A stretch of DNA of 64,000 bases from Bacillota bacterium (GTDB taxonomy: Bacteria > Bacillota > Clostridia > Lachnospirales > Lachnospiraceae), in the NCBI GenBank assembly GCA_023411555.1, contig JAEYOQ010000046.1:1-64000 (forward strand), given 5' to 3'. The first letter of the stretch is position 1. Every line of letters begins with the position of its first letter. The notes beneath the pieces are model-generated. The model was not told the DNA's origin. It worked only from the letters and a program-made list of their open reading frames with translations, and ran no database searches. Position numbers and translations under genes: made by a program. Shown one piece after another: positions 52,780 to 61,150 of the stretch.

Positions 52780-52965
52780 ATGAATATACCGAAAGACCCC
52801 TATATACTACTAAGCTTTATCAACACTAAACTAAGAGACGATTATCCCAGCCTAGAGGACTTATGCAAAAGTCTTGATATAAACCAAATCGAGCTGGAGA
52901 GCAAGTTATCCAGTATAGACTTTTCCTATGCCAGAGAAGTGAACCAATTCACTGCCGCCAATTAG
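52780..52965 (+). CDS. DUF4250 family small protein
   Basis: A 61-residue protein that fits the DUF4250 pattern: start with PKDPYILLSFINTKLRD, middle YPSLEDLCKSLDI and end NQF. The ATG at 52780 has AAAAGGAG 5 nt upstream. The longer frame's 38 extra residues include a chance hydrophobic stretch. The family is common in Lachnospiraceae and has no established function. The form suggests a small helical, possibly DNA- or protein-binding, protein. Its last 17 bases overlap the end of the converging VanZ-like gene. Confidence 0.85.
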   Translation: MNIPKDPYILLSFINTKLRDDYPSLEDLCKSLDINQIELESKLSSIDFSYAREVNQFTAAN

Positions 52966-53440
52966 CTTTATTTACACGAAGCTTCTTACTTATGGTGAGC
53001 AGAAATAGAAAGAATAAAGCTCCTGCTGCCGCTCCGCAGCTATCTAAAAGAACATCACTTAACTGTCCGCTTCTGCCGGCGACAAAGGTCTGATGGAATT
53101 CATCCGATGCCGCATATACCGAAGTGATGAGAATTGATAAGATTGCCCCCATACGATTGCCCTTCCTATGAAGGATAAAATGATAGAACCATGCTGCAGC
53201 TAAAAGAGCATATTCCGTAAAATGTGCTGACTTTCGAACAATATGATCAAGCTCTAGAAGTACCTGTTGTCTTGTATCCTCCTCATAGGGTTGATCAGTG
53301 ATGGTTTCATACGTATGCAAAATAGTATGGGATATCTTCAAACTACTTTCACCCGAGATTGTAGCAGGTTTCGAAGAAAAGCTAAAAATGATTACCATAA
53401 TAAGAGCAGCCGGCAACCAGGAGATATATTTTAATTTCAT
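52949..53440 (-). CDS. VanZ family membrane protein
   Basis: A 163-residue membrane protein with about four hydrophobic segments. The family pattern is intact: KSAHFTEYALLAAAWFYHF near 70-88 and VYAASDEFHQTFVAGRSGQLSDVLLDSCGAAAGAL near 107-142. VanZ itself gives low-level teicoplanin resistance in enterococci. The general role of the family is unclear and probably concerns the envelope. The ribosome site GGAGG lies 5 nt before the ATG. Its end overlaps the end of the DUF4250 gene by 17 bp on the opposite strand. Confidence 0.9.
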   Translation of the reverse strand: MKLKYISWLPAALIMVIIFSFSSKPATISGESSLKISHTILHTYETITDQPYEEDTRQQVLLELDHIVRKSAHFTEYALLAAAWFYHFILHRKGNRMGAILSILITSVYAASDEFHQTFVAGRSGQLSDVLLDSCGAAAGALFFLFLLTISKKLRVNKANWRQ

Positions 53441-53578
53441 TGGGACCTCCGAGATTCTAGTATTATCAGTAAAGCAAGACGAGGTTCTATCTATCCCCTC
53501 TATCCAAGACTTACCCTATATGATACCATATATATGCTACCAATAGCAATATTGCTTCAGCAGAAAGGAACAGTTCAA

Positions 53579-54241
53579 ATGAAGGAAGCGTTTAAGACCA
53601 TATATGAAGGTGGAAGCGGAGAATTTGTTATGAAAAAATCCAGATTCATTGCCACGGTAATGCCTGTAGAGACCGAAGAAGCAGCTCTTGAATTTATTGA
53701 GGACATGAAGAAGAAATACTGGGATGCTGCACACAATTGCTCTGCCTATATCATCGGAACAGACCTTCCTTTGATGCGATGCTCTGACGACGGAGAACCG
53801 AGTAAAACTGCCGGTAGGCCTATGCTGGATGTTCTTATAGCCCATGAACTTACGAATCTGGTCGTTGTAGTCACCAGATATTTTGGTGGTACTCTTCTTG
53901 GGACAGGTGGTCTGGTAAAGTCTTATCAATCGGCTACCATAGAAGGGCTAAACCAATGCAAGATCATCACAAAAGAGATTGGAATTCGTACCAAGCTGAC
54001 GACGGATTATAATCAGGTTGGTAAGTTACAATACTATATAAATCAGGAGCAGCTCACCCTTCTATCCTCAGAATATACTGATATAGTCCAACTAGAGTTA
54101 TTGATTCAGCCCAGCCGTATGGGAGCCTTTGCAAAAAAAATTGCTGAACTCACAAATGGTTCAGCAATTCCTGATGAGATGGATAGGGTATACTTCTCTA
54201 ACATTGACGGTGAAATACACCTATTTGATTCCTGCTTATAA
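53579..54241 (+). CDS. YigZ/IMPACT family protein
   Basis: A 220-residue protein. The ATG at 53579 follows AAAGGAA at a suitable distance. The longer frame adds 15 residues. The N-terminal UPF0029/IMPACT domain (about 15-125) includes the sequences KKSRFIATVMPV, AAHNCSAYIIG, SDDGEPSKTAGRPML and VVTRYFGGTLLGTGGLVKSYQSA. The C-terminal ferredoxin-like domain (about 140-210) is the DUF1949 type. The bacterial proteins have no firmly assigned function. The eukaryotic IMPACT protein regulates the GCN2 kinase. The gene ends 6 bp inside the converging DUF6514-type gene. Confidence 0.93.
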   Translation: MKEAFKTIYEGGSGEFVMKKSRFIATVMPVETEEAALEFIEDMKKKYWDAAHNCSAYIIGTDLPLMRCSDDGEPSKTAGRPMLDVLIAHELTNLVVVVTRYFGGTLLGTGGLVKSYQSATIEGLNQCKIITKEIGIRTKLTTDYNQVGKLQYYINQEQLTLLSSEYTDIVQLELLIQPSRMGAFAKKIAELTNGSAIPDEMDRVYFSNIDGEIHLFDSCL

Positions 54242-54526
54242 TCCCCGCGTTACAAGCTCATCCACTATTTCCACCATTGAAATCGGTGTGACTTCAAATT
54301 GAAACAGTTTCTTCAGAATCCTAACAACACTGTCTCTCGAAGTAGATATAGCTGCTACTTCGTCTGATTCTACTGAATCTCCTAGATACCTCGAAATCCT
54401 GATCCCATACAAAGGGGTCTCTTTGTCTTCTTCTGATATACTCTCCGTTAGACAATAATCCAGTTGCATACTTCTTGTATCTTCCAGTGTAACTCGGTTG
54501 CAAAAAAGTAGCTGTACCTGTTTCAT
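54236..54526 (-). CDS. DUF6514-like small protein
   Basis: A 96-residue protein with a start of the form MKQVQLLFCNRV, a middle YGIRISRY and an end VTPISMVEIVDELV. This resembles the DUF6514 family found in Clostridia, which has no assigned function. No membrane segment is present, so it is cytoplasmic. The ribosome site GGGGG lies 9 nt before the ATG. It converges on YigZ with a 6-bp overlap. A search against that family would decide the assignment. Confidence 0.7.
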   Translation of the reverse strand: MKQVQLLFCNRVTLEDTRSMQLDYCLTESISEEDKETPLYGIRISRYLGDSVESDEVAAISTSRDSVVRILKKLFQFEVTPISMVEIVDELVTRGL

Positions 54527-54973
54527 TTTTCATTACCCCCACATTCATAAAATTAGAAAATTGCTGACAATTTTCATTATACACAGTAAATTACCATTGT
54601 CCAAGTCATATTTAACGCACCATTTTATCGCGTTCGTTATATTTCGACACATATCCACGTTTTGTGTGTACAAAATGGGATAGTTATTGAATCCTTTGCG
54701 TTTTCATGTATTATTCTAGTAAGTTGGCATCAAATTAGTACGAAAGTACGTCAAAAGCACCTTAGTGTATACATATTTACCCTCTATTTGGTATATTATG
54801 GGTATACAACAAAATTAAGTCTTTATTTCATATGACATATTTGCTATAATGTAGTCTAGTGAATAAGGTGGATAGCTTTGCTCATTAAATGACTTTAGAC
54901 AGACAGTAAAACGTATCTATGCCATTATAAGGTTAAACTTCTTTTCACCTTATAAGGAAGAATGGAGTTAAAT
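54527..54973. other. AT-rich spacer before the penicillin-binding protein gene
   Basis: No gene is seen. A TATAAT at 54845-54850 is the best -10 for the downstream PBP gene, but the -35 (TTTATT, 15 nt away) is poor. No strong inverted repeat is present. Confidence 0.5.
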
Positions 54974-57658
54974 ATGGATTACAGTAAACGAGGAATTGAA
55001 AACAAGCAACATTATATAAAATCAACCTCGAGAAGACTAATATCAAAAACCAGAATAATCCTATTTCGATTATGTATTATAGCATTTCTGGCTTTTGCTA
55101 TTATAGGCTGCATCGCGGGTTTTGGATATGTTAAGGGTGTTGTTGACAGTGCTCCAGATATCTCGCAGATTAATGTGGCTCCTAAGGGCTATACAACTAC
55201 AATCTATGACAAAGATGGTGTCGCAATCGAGAATCTAATTGGTGCTCAGTCCAATCGTGTTTATGTTTCATTAGCGGATCTGCCAGAGCATGTGAAGCAC
55301 GCGTTTATCAGTGTAGAGGATAAACGTTTCTATGAACATAACGGCATCGATGTACGGGGAATACTACGAGCAGGTGTAATTGGACTCAGTAGCGGCAGAT
55401 TTTCAGAGGGCGCCAGTACAATTACACAGCAGCTATTGAAAAATCAGGTATTTGACGGAGGTCGAGAGACAGCCTTCATCGCTAAGCTGGAACGAAAAAT
55501 CCAAGAACAGTTCTTGGCCATTCAATTAGAGGATCGACTGGATAAGGAAACCATTCTTGAATATTATCTTAATACCATTAATCTTGGTTCTGGAACCTAT
55601 GGAATTCAGACTGCTTCCAGACGATATTTCAATAAGGATGCAAAGGATTTAACCTTGTCAGAGGCAGCTGTCATCGCAGCGATTGCTCAGCTTCCGGTCT
55701 ACCGGAATCCGATTAATTATCCAGAAAATAATGAAGCCCGCCGTAATGAGATTTTAGATGAAATGCTGGATCAGAAATATTGTACCCAGGAAGAATATGA
55801 CGAGGCGAAAGCAGATGATATATATTCCCGAATTCAATCCGTGAACGAAGAGCAGGATAATTCCTCTTATTATAGCTATTTCGTAGATGAATTGATTGAT
55901 CAGGTTATGGAGGATCTTCAGTCCGAGCTTGGTTATACTCAGACACAAGCCTCAACACTTCTCTATAGCGGTGGCTTAAGTATCTATACCACACAGGATT
56001 CGACCATACAAGATATCTGTGATGAAGTGTTTGCCGATGAAGAGAATTTCCCCAAGATAGGAACCTCCTTCTATGAGCTCACTTACGCACTGTCGATTCA
56101 GAAAAATGATGCTAAGAAAACTACTGTACATTATCACGGCAATGATTTACTCGAGTATTATAAGGATTATCCAGATCCGGAAGGTCTGTATGTTAACGAT
56201 AACGGAAGCAAATTCTCCTTACTATTTATTGATAAAGAGGATATGCAGGCTAAAATAGATGCTTTCAGAGAGGCAATGTTGGAAGAAGGCGATATCATTC
56301 TTGGTGAAAAGGTTGATATGACTCTTCAACCTCAGATTTCCTTCGTAGTTATGGATCAGCATACAGGTGAGGTTGTGGCGATTGAAGGTGGACGCGGTGA
56401 AAAGACCGGTAATCGTACCTTAAATAGGGCGACCAATACGGTAAGACAGCCCGGTTCTACCTTTAAGGTGTTATCAACCTACCTTCCTGCACTTGATAGC
56501 CTCGGTATGACTCTTGCAGATGTTCAGGATGACGCAGGCCCTTACTACTATCCCAATTCAAAGAAGGAAGTAAACAATTGGACCTCAAAGAAGGAGTATG
56601 CTGGTCTTAGTTCCTTACGAAAGGGAATCTATGACTCCATGAATATTGTTACTGTCAAAACCCTCGTAGAGGTGACTCCAGAACTTGGTTATGATTACCT
56701 TCTCAAATTAGGCTTTACCTCTCTAGTGGATTCCCGCAAGGAAAGTGATGGCCGTGTTGTATCCGACATCAATTATCCTATGGCACTGGGTGGACTGACA
56801 GATGGTGTCAGCAATCTTGAGCTTACGGCGGCTTATTCTGCTATTGCCAACAGCGGTGTCTATACAGAACCCATCTTCTATACAAAAATACTGGATCACA
56901 ACGGGAAGGTATTGCTAACAAAGACTCCATACCGCAATCAGGTAATGAAGGAATCTACCTCATATCTGTTAACCAGCGCAATGGAGGATGTTGTAAAGAT
57001 CGGCACCGGTACTAACTTAAAGCTCACAGCTATCGATATGCCAATCGCAGGAAAGACTGGCTCAACCTCCGATTACAATGATCTATGGTTCTCGGGCTTC
57101 TCGCCTTATTATACTGCTACTGTATGGTCTGGTTTTGATAATAACCGCAGTCAAACTGAAAAGACCTATCAACGTAAGATCTGGAAAAAGATTATGGAAC
57201 AGATACACATACAGAAGAATCTTGAAACAAAATCCTTCAAGGTTCCAGACTCGGTTGTGACCGCAAAGATATGTACCAAATCCGGCAAGCTGGCGGTTGA
57301 AGGGGTCTGTGATCACTACCTGGGTGGAAACACCACAAAGGTTGAATATTTTGCAAAGGGAACCCAACCCACCGAAAAATGTGATATTCATGCAAAAGCA
57401 TTGGTATGTTCTGAAACACATGATTTAGCTACGGATTATTGCCCGTCCGTGGAAGAAGCGGTATTTCTGAATAAGACAGAGACCTCAGTGACTGCAGATA
57501 CTCCATATATCTATCCCACTACCTCTTGCAAGATTCACAAACACGGCGCACCGATTACTAACGTACCGACTACTACACCAGATACTATATATGAGGATGA
57601 TGAGATGTATGAGGACGACGAATTTTATGAGGATGAATTCGAGGATTTTCCCTATTAA
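54974..57658 (+). CDS. Class A penicillin-binding protein (glycosyltransferase/transpeptidase)
   Basis: An 894-residue bifunctional cell-wall synthase. The ATG at 54974 has GGAG 6 nt upstream, and an ATG four codons earlier is possible. A membrane anchor lies at about 30-55. The GT51 domain (about 80-260) shows VEDKRFYEHNGID with the catalytic glutamate and EGASTITQQLLKNQ. The transpeptidase domain (about 430-740) has the active serine in RQPGSTFKVLS (SxxK), SMN in YDSMNIVTVK (SxN) and AGKTGSTSDY (KTG). A further ~140-residue tail carries cysteines and ends in a strongly acidic, Tyr-rich stretch (YEDDEMYEDDEFYEDEFED). The tail is unusual but of a type seen in clostridial PBPs. Confidence 0.95.
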   Translation: MDYSKRGIENKQHYIKSTSRRLISKTRIILFRLCIIAFLAFAIIGCIAGFGYVKGVVDSAPDISQINVAPKGYTTTIYDKDGVAIENLIGAQSNRVYVSLADLPEHVKHAFISVEDKRFYEHNGIDVRGILRAGVIGLSSGRFSEGASTITQQLLKNQVFDGGRETAFIAKLERKIQEQFLAIQLEDRLDKETILEYYLNTINLGSGTYGIQTASRRYFNKDAKDLTLSEAAVIAAIAQLPVYRNPINYPENNEARRNEILDEMLDQKYCTQEEYDEAKADDIYSRIQSVNEEQDNSSYYSYFVDELIDQVMEDLQSELGYTQTQASTLLYSGGLSIYTTQDSTIQDICDEVFADEENFPKIGTSFYELTYALSIQKNDAKKTTVHYHGNDLLEYYKDYPDPEGLYVNDNGSKFSLLFIDKEDMQAKIDAFREAMLEEGDIILGEKVDMTLQPQISFVVMDQHTGEVVAIEGGRGEKTGNRTLNRATNTVRQPGSTFKVLSTYLPALDSLGMTLADVQDDAGPYYYPNSKKEVNNWTSKKEYAGLSSLRKGIYDSMNIVTVKTLVEVTPELGYDYLLKLGFTSLVDSRKESDGRVVSDINYPMALGGLTDGVSNLELTAAYSAIANSGVYTEPIFYTKILDHNGKVLLTKTPYRNQVMKESTSYLLTSAMEDVVKIGTGTNLKLTAIDMPIAGKTGSTSDYNDLWFSGFSPYYTATVWSGFDNNRSQTEKTYQRKIWKKIMEQIHIQKNLETKSFKVPDSVVTAKICTKSGKLAVEGVCDHYLGGNTTKVEYFAKGTQPTEKCDIHAKALVCSETHDLATDYCPSVEEAVFLNKTETSVTADTPYIYPTTSCKIHKHGAPITNVPTTTPDTIYEDDEMYEDDEFYEDEFEDFPY

Positions 57659-57752
57659 CAGAATTCATAACGAAAGCCACAACATAACATAATCCAAGGC
57701 TTGTAAGTATTTCAATTTAAATCTTACATTGGTCGAAATTCCTATGTAGTAG

Positions 57753-57799
57753 AAAACAGGGTTATATTCTTCTGTATTAAGAAGATATAACCCTGTTTT
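57753..57799. terminator. Terminator between the PBP and spoVA genes
   Basis: AAAACAGGGTTATAT (57753-57767) pairs with ATATAACCCTGTTTT (57785-57799), with a little further pairing inside. It has A and T ends on both strands and can serve both converging units. Confidence 0.8.
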
Positions 57800-57861
57800 G
57801 ATTTATCCATTATCATCGATGAACAAAAAATGTGCATTATTGTTTTATAACCTGCATTACA

Positions 57862-58218
57862 CTATGATTTCATCTTTGGACCAAAAAACCAGGAAGCGAT
57901 ATAAGCAAAGATTAAGGCTGCAGAAATACCCACGGCAGAGGCTGTGAAGCCACCCTTGAAGATACCAATGAAGCCATCCTTATCGACTGCTTCCTTTATA
58001 CCCTTGAATAATATATTACCAAATCCAGTCAAAGGAACACCGGCACCTGCACCTGCCCACTTTGCAAAAGGCTCATAGATTCCTAATGCCCCAAGAATTG
58101 CACCGAGGCATACCAATATGACCATGACCCTTCCCGGCATAAGCTTTGTCTTATCTAATAATACCTGAACCACGGCGCAAATTGCACCTCCCACCAAGAA
58201 TGCTTTTAAAAACTCCAT
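57862..58218 (-). CDS. Stage V sporulation protein AE
   Basis: A 118-residue membrane protein with three or four hydrophobic segments. The SpoVAE pattern is visible: FLKAFLVGGAICAVVQVLLDKTKLMPGRVMV at the start and PFAKWAGAGAGVPLTGFGNILFKG in the middle. SpoVA proteins form the channel that moves dipicolinic acid and calcium into the forespore and out again at germination. It is the last gene of the spoVA cluster, 4 bp after spoVAD, and is followed by a terminator shared with the PBP gene. Confidence 0.94.
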   Translation of the reverse strand: MEFLKAFLVGGAICAVVQVLLDKTKLMPGRVMVILVCLGAILGALGIYEPFAKWAGAGAGVPLTGFGNILFKGIKEAVDKDGFIGIFKGGFTASAVGISAALIFAYIASWFFGPKMKS

Positions 58219-58222
58219 ATGG

Positions 58223-59275
58223 CTAACTCCTTTCTATGATTACTGCATGGGCAATACCTGGTACCGAATTACCTTCGTTAAAGCTGACCTGTGATAGTAA
58301 GGCTCCGGTAGGGATAAACAGTACTCTCTTCCAGACACCTTCCCGCAATTGTTTTAATATATAGCCTGCCAAGGTTATTGCGGAGCAGCCACAACCACTA
58401 CCTCCTGCATGCGTATCCTGCTTGTCCTGATCAAAGATTTCAATACCACAGTCCATATGATTCCCGGAAATATCATACTTTTTCTCGTTCAGCAGATCGA
58501 TCAATATATTCTTTCCCACATAACCAAGATCTCCGGTTATAATCTTATCGTAATAAGATGGTTCCACTCCCAAGTCCTCAAAATTCTGCTTGATCGTCTC
58601 AAATGCTGCCGGAGCCATAGCCGCTCCCATATTCATGGAGTCCTTCAAACCATAATCCACAATCTTACCAATCGTAACACCTTTTATTACTATCTGAGCC
58701 TTCTCATTCTTCGGAGCAAGACTCTGATCACCAATGATAACCGCTCCGCTTCCAGTTATGGTCCAAGAGGCAGAATATGGCCTCTGATTTCCATAATCTA
58801 AGGGAAAACGAAATTGCTTCTCGGCGCCAGCGAAGTGGCTTGAAGTTATTGCCATAACCCGGTCTGCAAATCCTCCCTCTACAAGAATGGAGCCAATCGT
58901 CATGGCTTCTCCCATGGTAGAACATGCCCCATAGATACCAAGCAGTGGTATCTCCAGTTCAGCAATACCAAAGGAGGTGGCTATGAGCTGGCCTAGAAGG
59001 TCTCCTCCGATCAGATAACGTATATCCTTGTTTGCCAAGCCAGCTTTCTCTAGAGCCTTTTGTGCAGCTCGCCTCATGAATTCGCTTTCTGCTTCCTCCC
59101 AGGTCTTCTTCCCTGCGAGTGGATCTTCCTCAATCATATCAAAAAGAGTGCCCAGAGGACCTTCTCCCTCTTTTTTTCCTGCTATCGATGCTGCCGATAT
59201 AATACACGGCGGTTTATGAAATAGGATACTCTGTTTTCCAGCCATTTTACTTTGATTATTACCTTGTTTTTGCAT
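58223..59275 (-). CDS. Stage V sporulation protein AD
   Basis: A 350-residue cytosolic-face component of the SpoVA channel, with a thiolase/ketoacyl-synthase-like fold. The visible sequence GIYGACSTMGEAMTIGSILVEGG places the cysteine where the fold expects it, and SGCGCSAITLAGYILKQL is near the C-terminus. In Bacillus SpoVAD binds dipicolinic acid directly. The ribosome site GGAGG lies 6 nt before the ATG. It sits 21 bp after spoVAC and 4 bp before spoVAE. The intact three-gene set supports a functional sporulation programme. Confidence 0.95.
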   Translation of the reverse strand: MQKQGNNQSKMAGKQSILFHKPPCIISAASIAGKKEGEGPLGTLFDMIEEDPLAGKKTWEEAESEFMRRAAQKALEKAGLANKDIRYLIGGDLLGQLIATSFGIAELEIPLLGIYGACSTMGEAMTIGSILVEGGFADRVMAITSSHFAGAEKQFRFPLDYGNQRPYSASWTITGSGAVIIGDQSLAPKNEKAQIVIKGVTIGKIVDYGLKDSMNMGAAMAPAAFETIKQNFEDLGVEPSYYDKIITGDLGYVGKNILIDLLNEKKYDISGNHMDCGIEIFDQDKQDTHAGGSGCGCSAITLAGYILKQLREGVWKRVLFIPTGALLSQVSFNEGNSVPGIAHAVIIERS

Positions 59276-59296
59276 TCATTACCTCCGCTTAATTTA

Positions 59297-59800
59297 CTAG
59301 ACTACCTTCAGCTGTTTTAAGATATAATAGATGAGCCCGAGCGCCCAAGAAGTAAAGATACCATACAAAATCACCGGTCCCGCAATCGTAAAGATCTTAC
59401 AGCCAATACCGAAGACCTGTCCCTCCTTTTTATATTCCACGGCCGGTGCTGCTACAGAATTCGCAAAGCCTGTTATGGGAACCAGAGTCCCTGCCCCTCC
59501 AAACTTTGCTAGTTTCTGATATAATCCCAATCCGGTAAATAATATCGATAAAAAGACCAAAGTTACGGTATTATAAGATTTTGCAACCTCCTCCTCAGCT
59601 CCGAGATACTGATAATACGTAATAAAGGCCTGTCCTATAGTACAGATAATTCCTCCGATGATAAAAGCTTTAAGGCAATTCTTAAATACACTAAAGGTAG
59701 GTGTTGTCTCTTTTACATACTGGTTATACATTTCATTTCTCTTCTGTGTATCCTGTTCCTGAACCACCTTTGAGACTGATTCTTTTTTATTATTTGCCAT
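59297..59800 (-). CDS. Stage V sporulation protein AC
   Basis: A 167-residue membrane protein. An N-terminal charged stretch is followed by four hydrophobic segments from about residue 40. The sequences FKNCLKAFIIGGIICTIGQAFITYYQYLG and KFGGAGTLVPITGFANSVAAPAVEYKKEGQVFGIG are characteristic. The latter matches the related VPLTGFGN region of SpoVAE. I use the ATG at 59800. The ribosome site AAAGGAG is 11 nt upstream, a rather long gap, so a slightly different start is possible. It lies downstream of a small unknown membrane gene in the same operon. Confidence 0.94.
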   Translation of the reverse strand: MANNKKESVSKVVQEQDTQKRNEMYNQYVKETTPTFSVFKNCLKAFIIGGIICTIGQAFITYYQYLGAEEEVAKSYNTVTLVFLSILFTGLGLYQKLAKFGGAGTLVPITGFANSVAAPAVEYKKEGQVFGIGCKIFTIAGPVILYGIFTSWALGLIYYILKQLKVV

Positions 59801-59834
59801 GATTACATCTGCTCCTTTCCTACTCATCCATTCT

Positions 59835-60032
59835 CTAGCCCAAACTGATGAACGAAGTTATAACCGGGGCCAGAGTCTCTATCCCGCCTCTGACCAACGT
59901 TCCATCATAATGAGTCTCTCGTGCCGCACTAAATAGCTCAACACAAAGAACGATTGCAACTGCCATAATTAGGACAAAGGCCACAACCCATACAATCTTC
60001 CTCTTAGTAGCCATACCGCTTTCACACTCCAT
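59835..60032 (-). CDS. Small unknown membrane protein at the head of the spoVA operon
   Basis: A 65-residue protein with one membrane segment at about 13-33 and a C-terminal part (ARETHYDGTLVRGG, then IETLAPVITSFISLG) that may lie outside the membrane. The ATG at 60032 is preferred because AAAAGGA lies 4 nt upstream. The later ATG at 60014 has a weak site. I do not recognise the family. Because it is 34 bp before spoVAC and on the same strand, it is probably a sporulation protein of the forespore membrane. Confidence 0.6.
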   Translation of the reverse strand: MECESGMATKRKIVWVVAFVLIMAVAIVLCVELFSAARETHYDGTLVRGGIETLAPVITSFISLG

Positions 60033-60070
60033 CTTTTCCTTTTGAATGTGGCTAAGAACCGTATATAGGA

Positions 60071-60100
60071 AAAGCATCAGTTGATATCAACTGATGCTTT
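60071..60100 (-). terminator. Perfect 30-nt palindrome before the spoVA operon
   Basis: The sequence at 60071-60100 is identical to its own reverse complement, centred on GATATC. On the minus strand it continues into TTTTCC, like a terminator for transcripts coming from sigF. It lies between the sigma-G-like promoter and the 65-residue gene, so it could also be an attenuator or an operator. Confidence 0.6.
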
Positions 60101-60130
60101 ATTATAGAAGCCACAATTTCTCTTCTCTTA

Positions 60131-60157
60131 TTATATGATTTTTATTTTTTACTATTC
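60131..60157 (-). promoter_or_regulatory. Possible forespore (sigma F/G-like) promoter of spoVA
   Basis: On the minus strand, GAATA (60157-60153), 15 nt of A-rich DNA, CATATAA (60137-60131). This partly fits the GNATA / CATANTA pattern of sigma F and sigma G promoters in Bacillus. The match is imperfect. Confidence 0.35.
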
Positions 60158-60195
60158 TGGTAATATATGTCATAGTAAGAGCATGAAACCCCTAT

Positions 60196-60322
60196 CTTTG
60201 TGTTAGCTTGATCTTTCCTAAACCCCTTAGCCTTAAGGATTTTTTGCTTATACCTATCCTTTGTGTTAGTTTGTGCTTTTAATAAATCCCCTTATCCCTA
60301 AGCCTTTGTGTTAGTTTGTGCC
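60196..60322. repeat. Three direct repeats downstream of sigF
   Basis: CTTTGTGTTAG occurs at 60196-60206, 60259-60269 and 60304-60314. The last two copies are longer (CCTTTGTGTTAGTTTGTGC). The pieces between also resemble one another (CCCCTTAGCCTTAAGG and CCCCTTATCCCTAAG). The final copy's GTTTGTGCC pairs with GGCACAAAC at 60335-60343. It looks like a degenerate tandem array in an otherwise empty spacer. Confidence 0.55.
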
Positions 60323-60348
60323 GAGGAAGACGCAGGCACAAACTTGGA

Positions 60349-60380
60349 AGTGTGAATTATGCTTTTCAATAATTCACACT
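60349..60380 (-). terminator. Hairpin overlapping the sigF stop codon
   Basis: AGTGTGAATTAT (60349-60360) pairs perfectly with ATAATTCACACT (60369-60380), which includes part of the sigF stop codon. No T-run follows, so it may act as an RNA-stability hairpin as much as a terminator. Confidence 0.55.
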
Positions 60381-61095
60381 ATGCTCCGAGCTTTTCTCTC
60401 ATTATTTTTAAAATCCTTTTTTCCATTCTGGATACCTGTACCTGTGAGATACCAAGCTCCTTGGCAATATCCGTCTGGGTTCTATCCTTAAAGTATCTAA
60501 GCTTGATTATTTCTTGCTCCTTTTCGTCTAAGGAAGCGATAATTTCTTTTAATGCAAGCCTGTCTACTAAATTTTCACTCTCATCCTTTGTTTCAGCCAG
60601 TTTATCAATTAGAAAGATGGGACTTCCATCTCCCTGGTATATAGTCTTATACAGTGATTCAACTTCTGCACCTGTCTCAAGTGCCATAATAATTTCTTCT
60701 TTATCTATATCAAGCTCTAATTCTATCTCTTCAATCGTTGGCTCTCTCCCGTAGATATTACCGAATTTTTCTCGTACGACTCTGATCTTCGTTGCCGTCT
60801 CCTTCAATGACCTACTTACCTTAATCATCCCGTCATCACGGAGGAAGCGCTTTATTTCACCAGTAATCATAGGTACTGCATAGGTAGAGAATTTTACATC
60901 GTAGGAGGAATCAAATTTATCGATAGCTTTAATCAAACCGATACTTCCAATCTGAAATAGGTCCTCCATCTCATGACCACGATTTGCAAAACGTCTTACA
61001 ATACTCCAAACCAAGCCAACATTCTCTGTTACTACGCGGTCTCTGGCCTCTCTGTCTCCTTCCTTCGATAATCTAATCAATTCAAGCGTATCCAC
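60379..61095 (-). CDS. Sporulation sigma factor F (SpoIIAC)
   Basis: A 238-residue sigma factor, the first forespore-specific sigma. The start is a GTG at 61095 with AAAGGAGAGAGG just upstream. The longer frame is unlikely. Region 2 contains NVGLVWSIVRRFANRGHEMEDLFQIGSIGLIKAIDKFDSS and KFSTYAVPMITGEIKRFLRDDG. Regions 3 and 4 follow, with a final LRYFKDRTQTDIAKELGISQVQVSRMEKRILKIMR. It is held inactive by SpoIIAB and freed by SpoIIAA in the same operon. It would switch on forespore genes, such as those for sigma G, and indirectly the neighbouring spoVA genes. Order and spacing match the classical spoIIA operon. Confidence 0.97.
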   Translation of the reverse strand: MDTLELIRLSKEGDREARDRVVTENVGLVWSIVRRFANRGHEMEDLFQIGSIGLIKAIDKFDSSYDVKFSTYAVPMITGEIKRFLRDDGMIKVSRSLKETATKIRVVREKFGNIYGREPTIEEIELELDIDKEEIIMALETGAEVESLYKTIYQGDGSPIFLIDKLAETKDESENLVDRLALKEIIASLDEKEQEIIKLRYFKDRTQTDIAKELGISQVQVSRMEKRILKIMREKLGA

Positions 61096-61150
61096 ACTAA
61101 ACCTCTCTCCTTTCCTCTGCAGCTTAGAATTATGTACGATCTGCAAAACG

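Noticed and set aside
60131..60157. Firm forespore promoter assignment for spoVA
   Set aside because: The -10 matches only partly, so it is listed as a weak candidate only.
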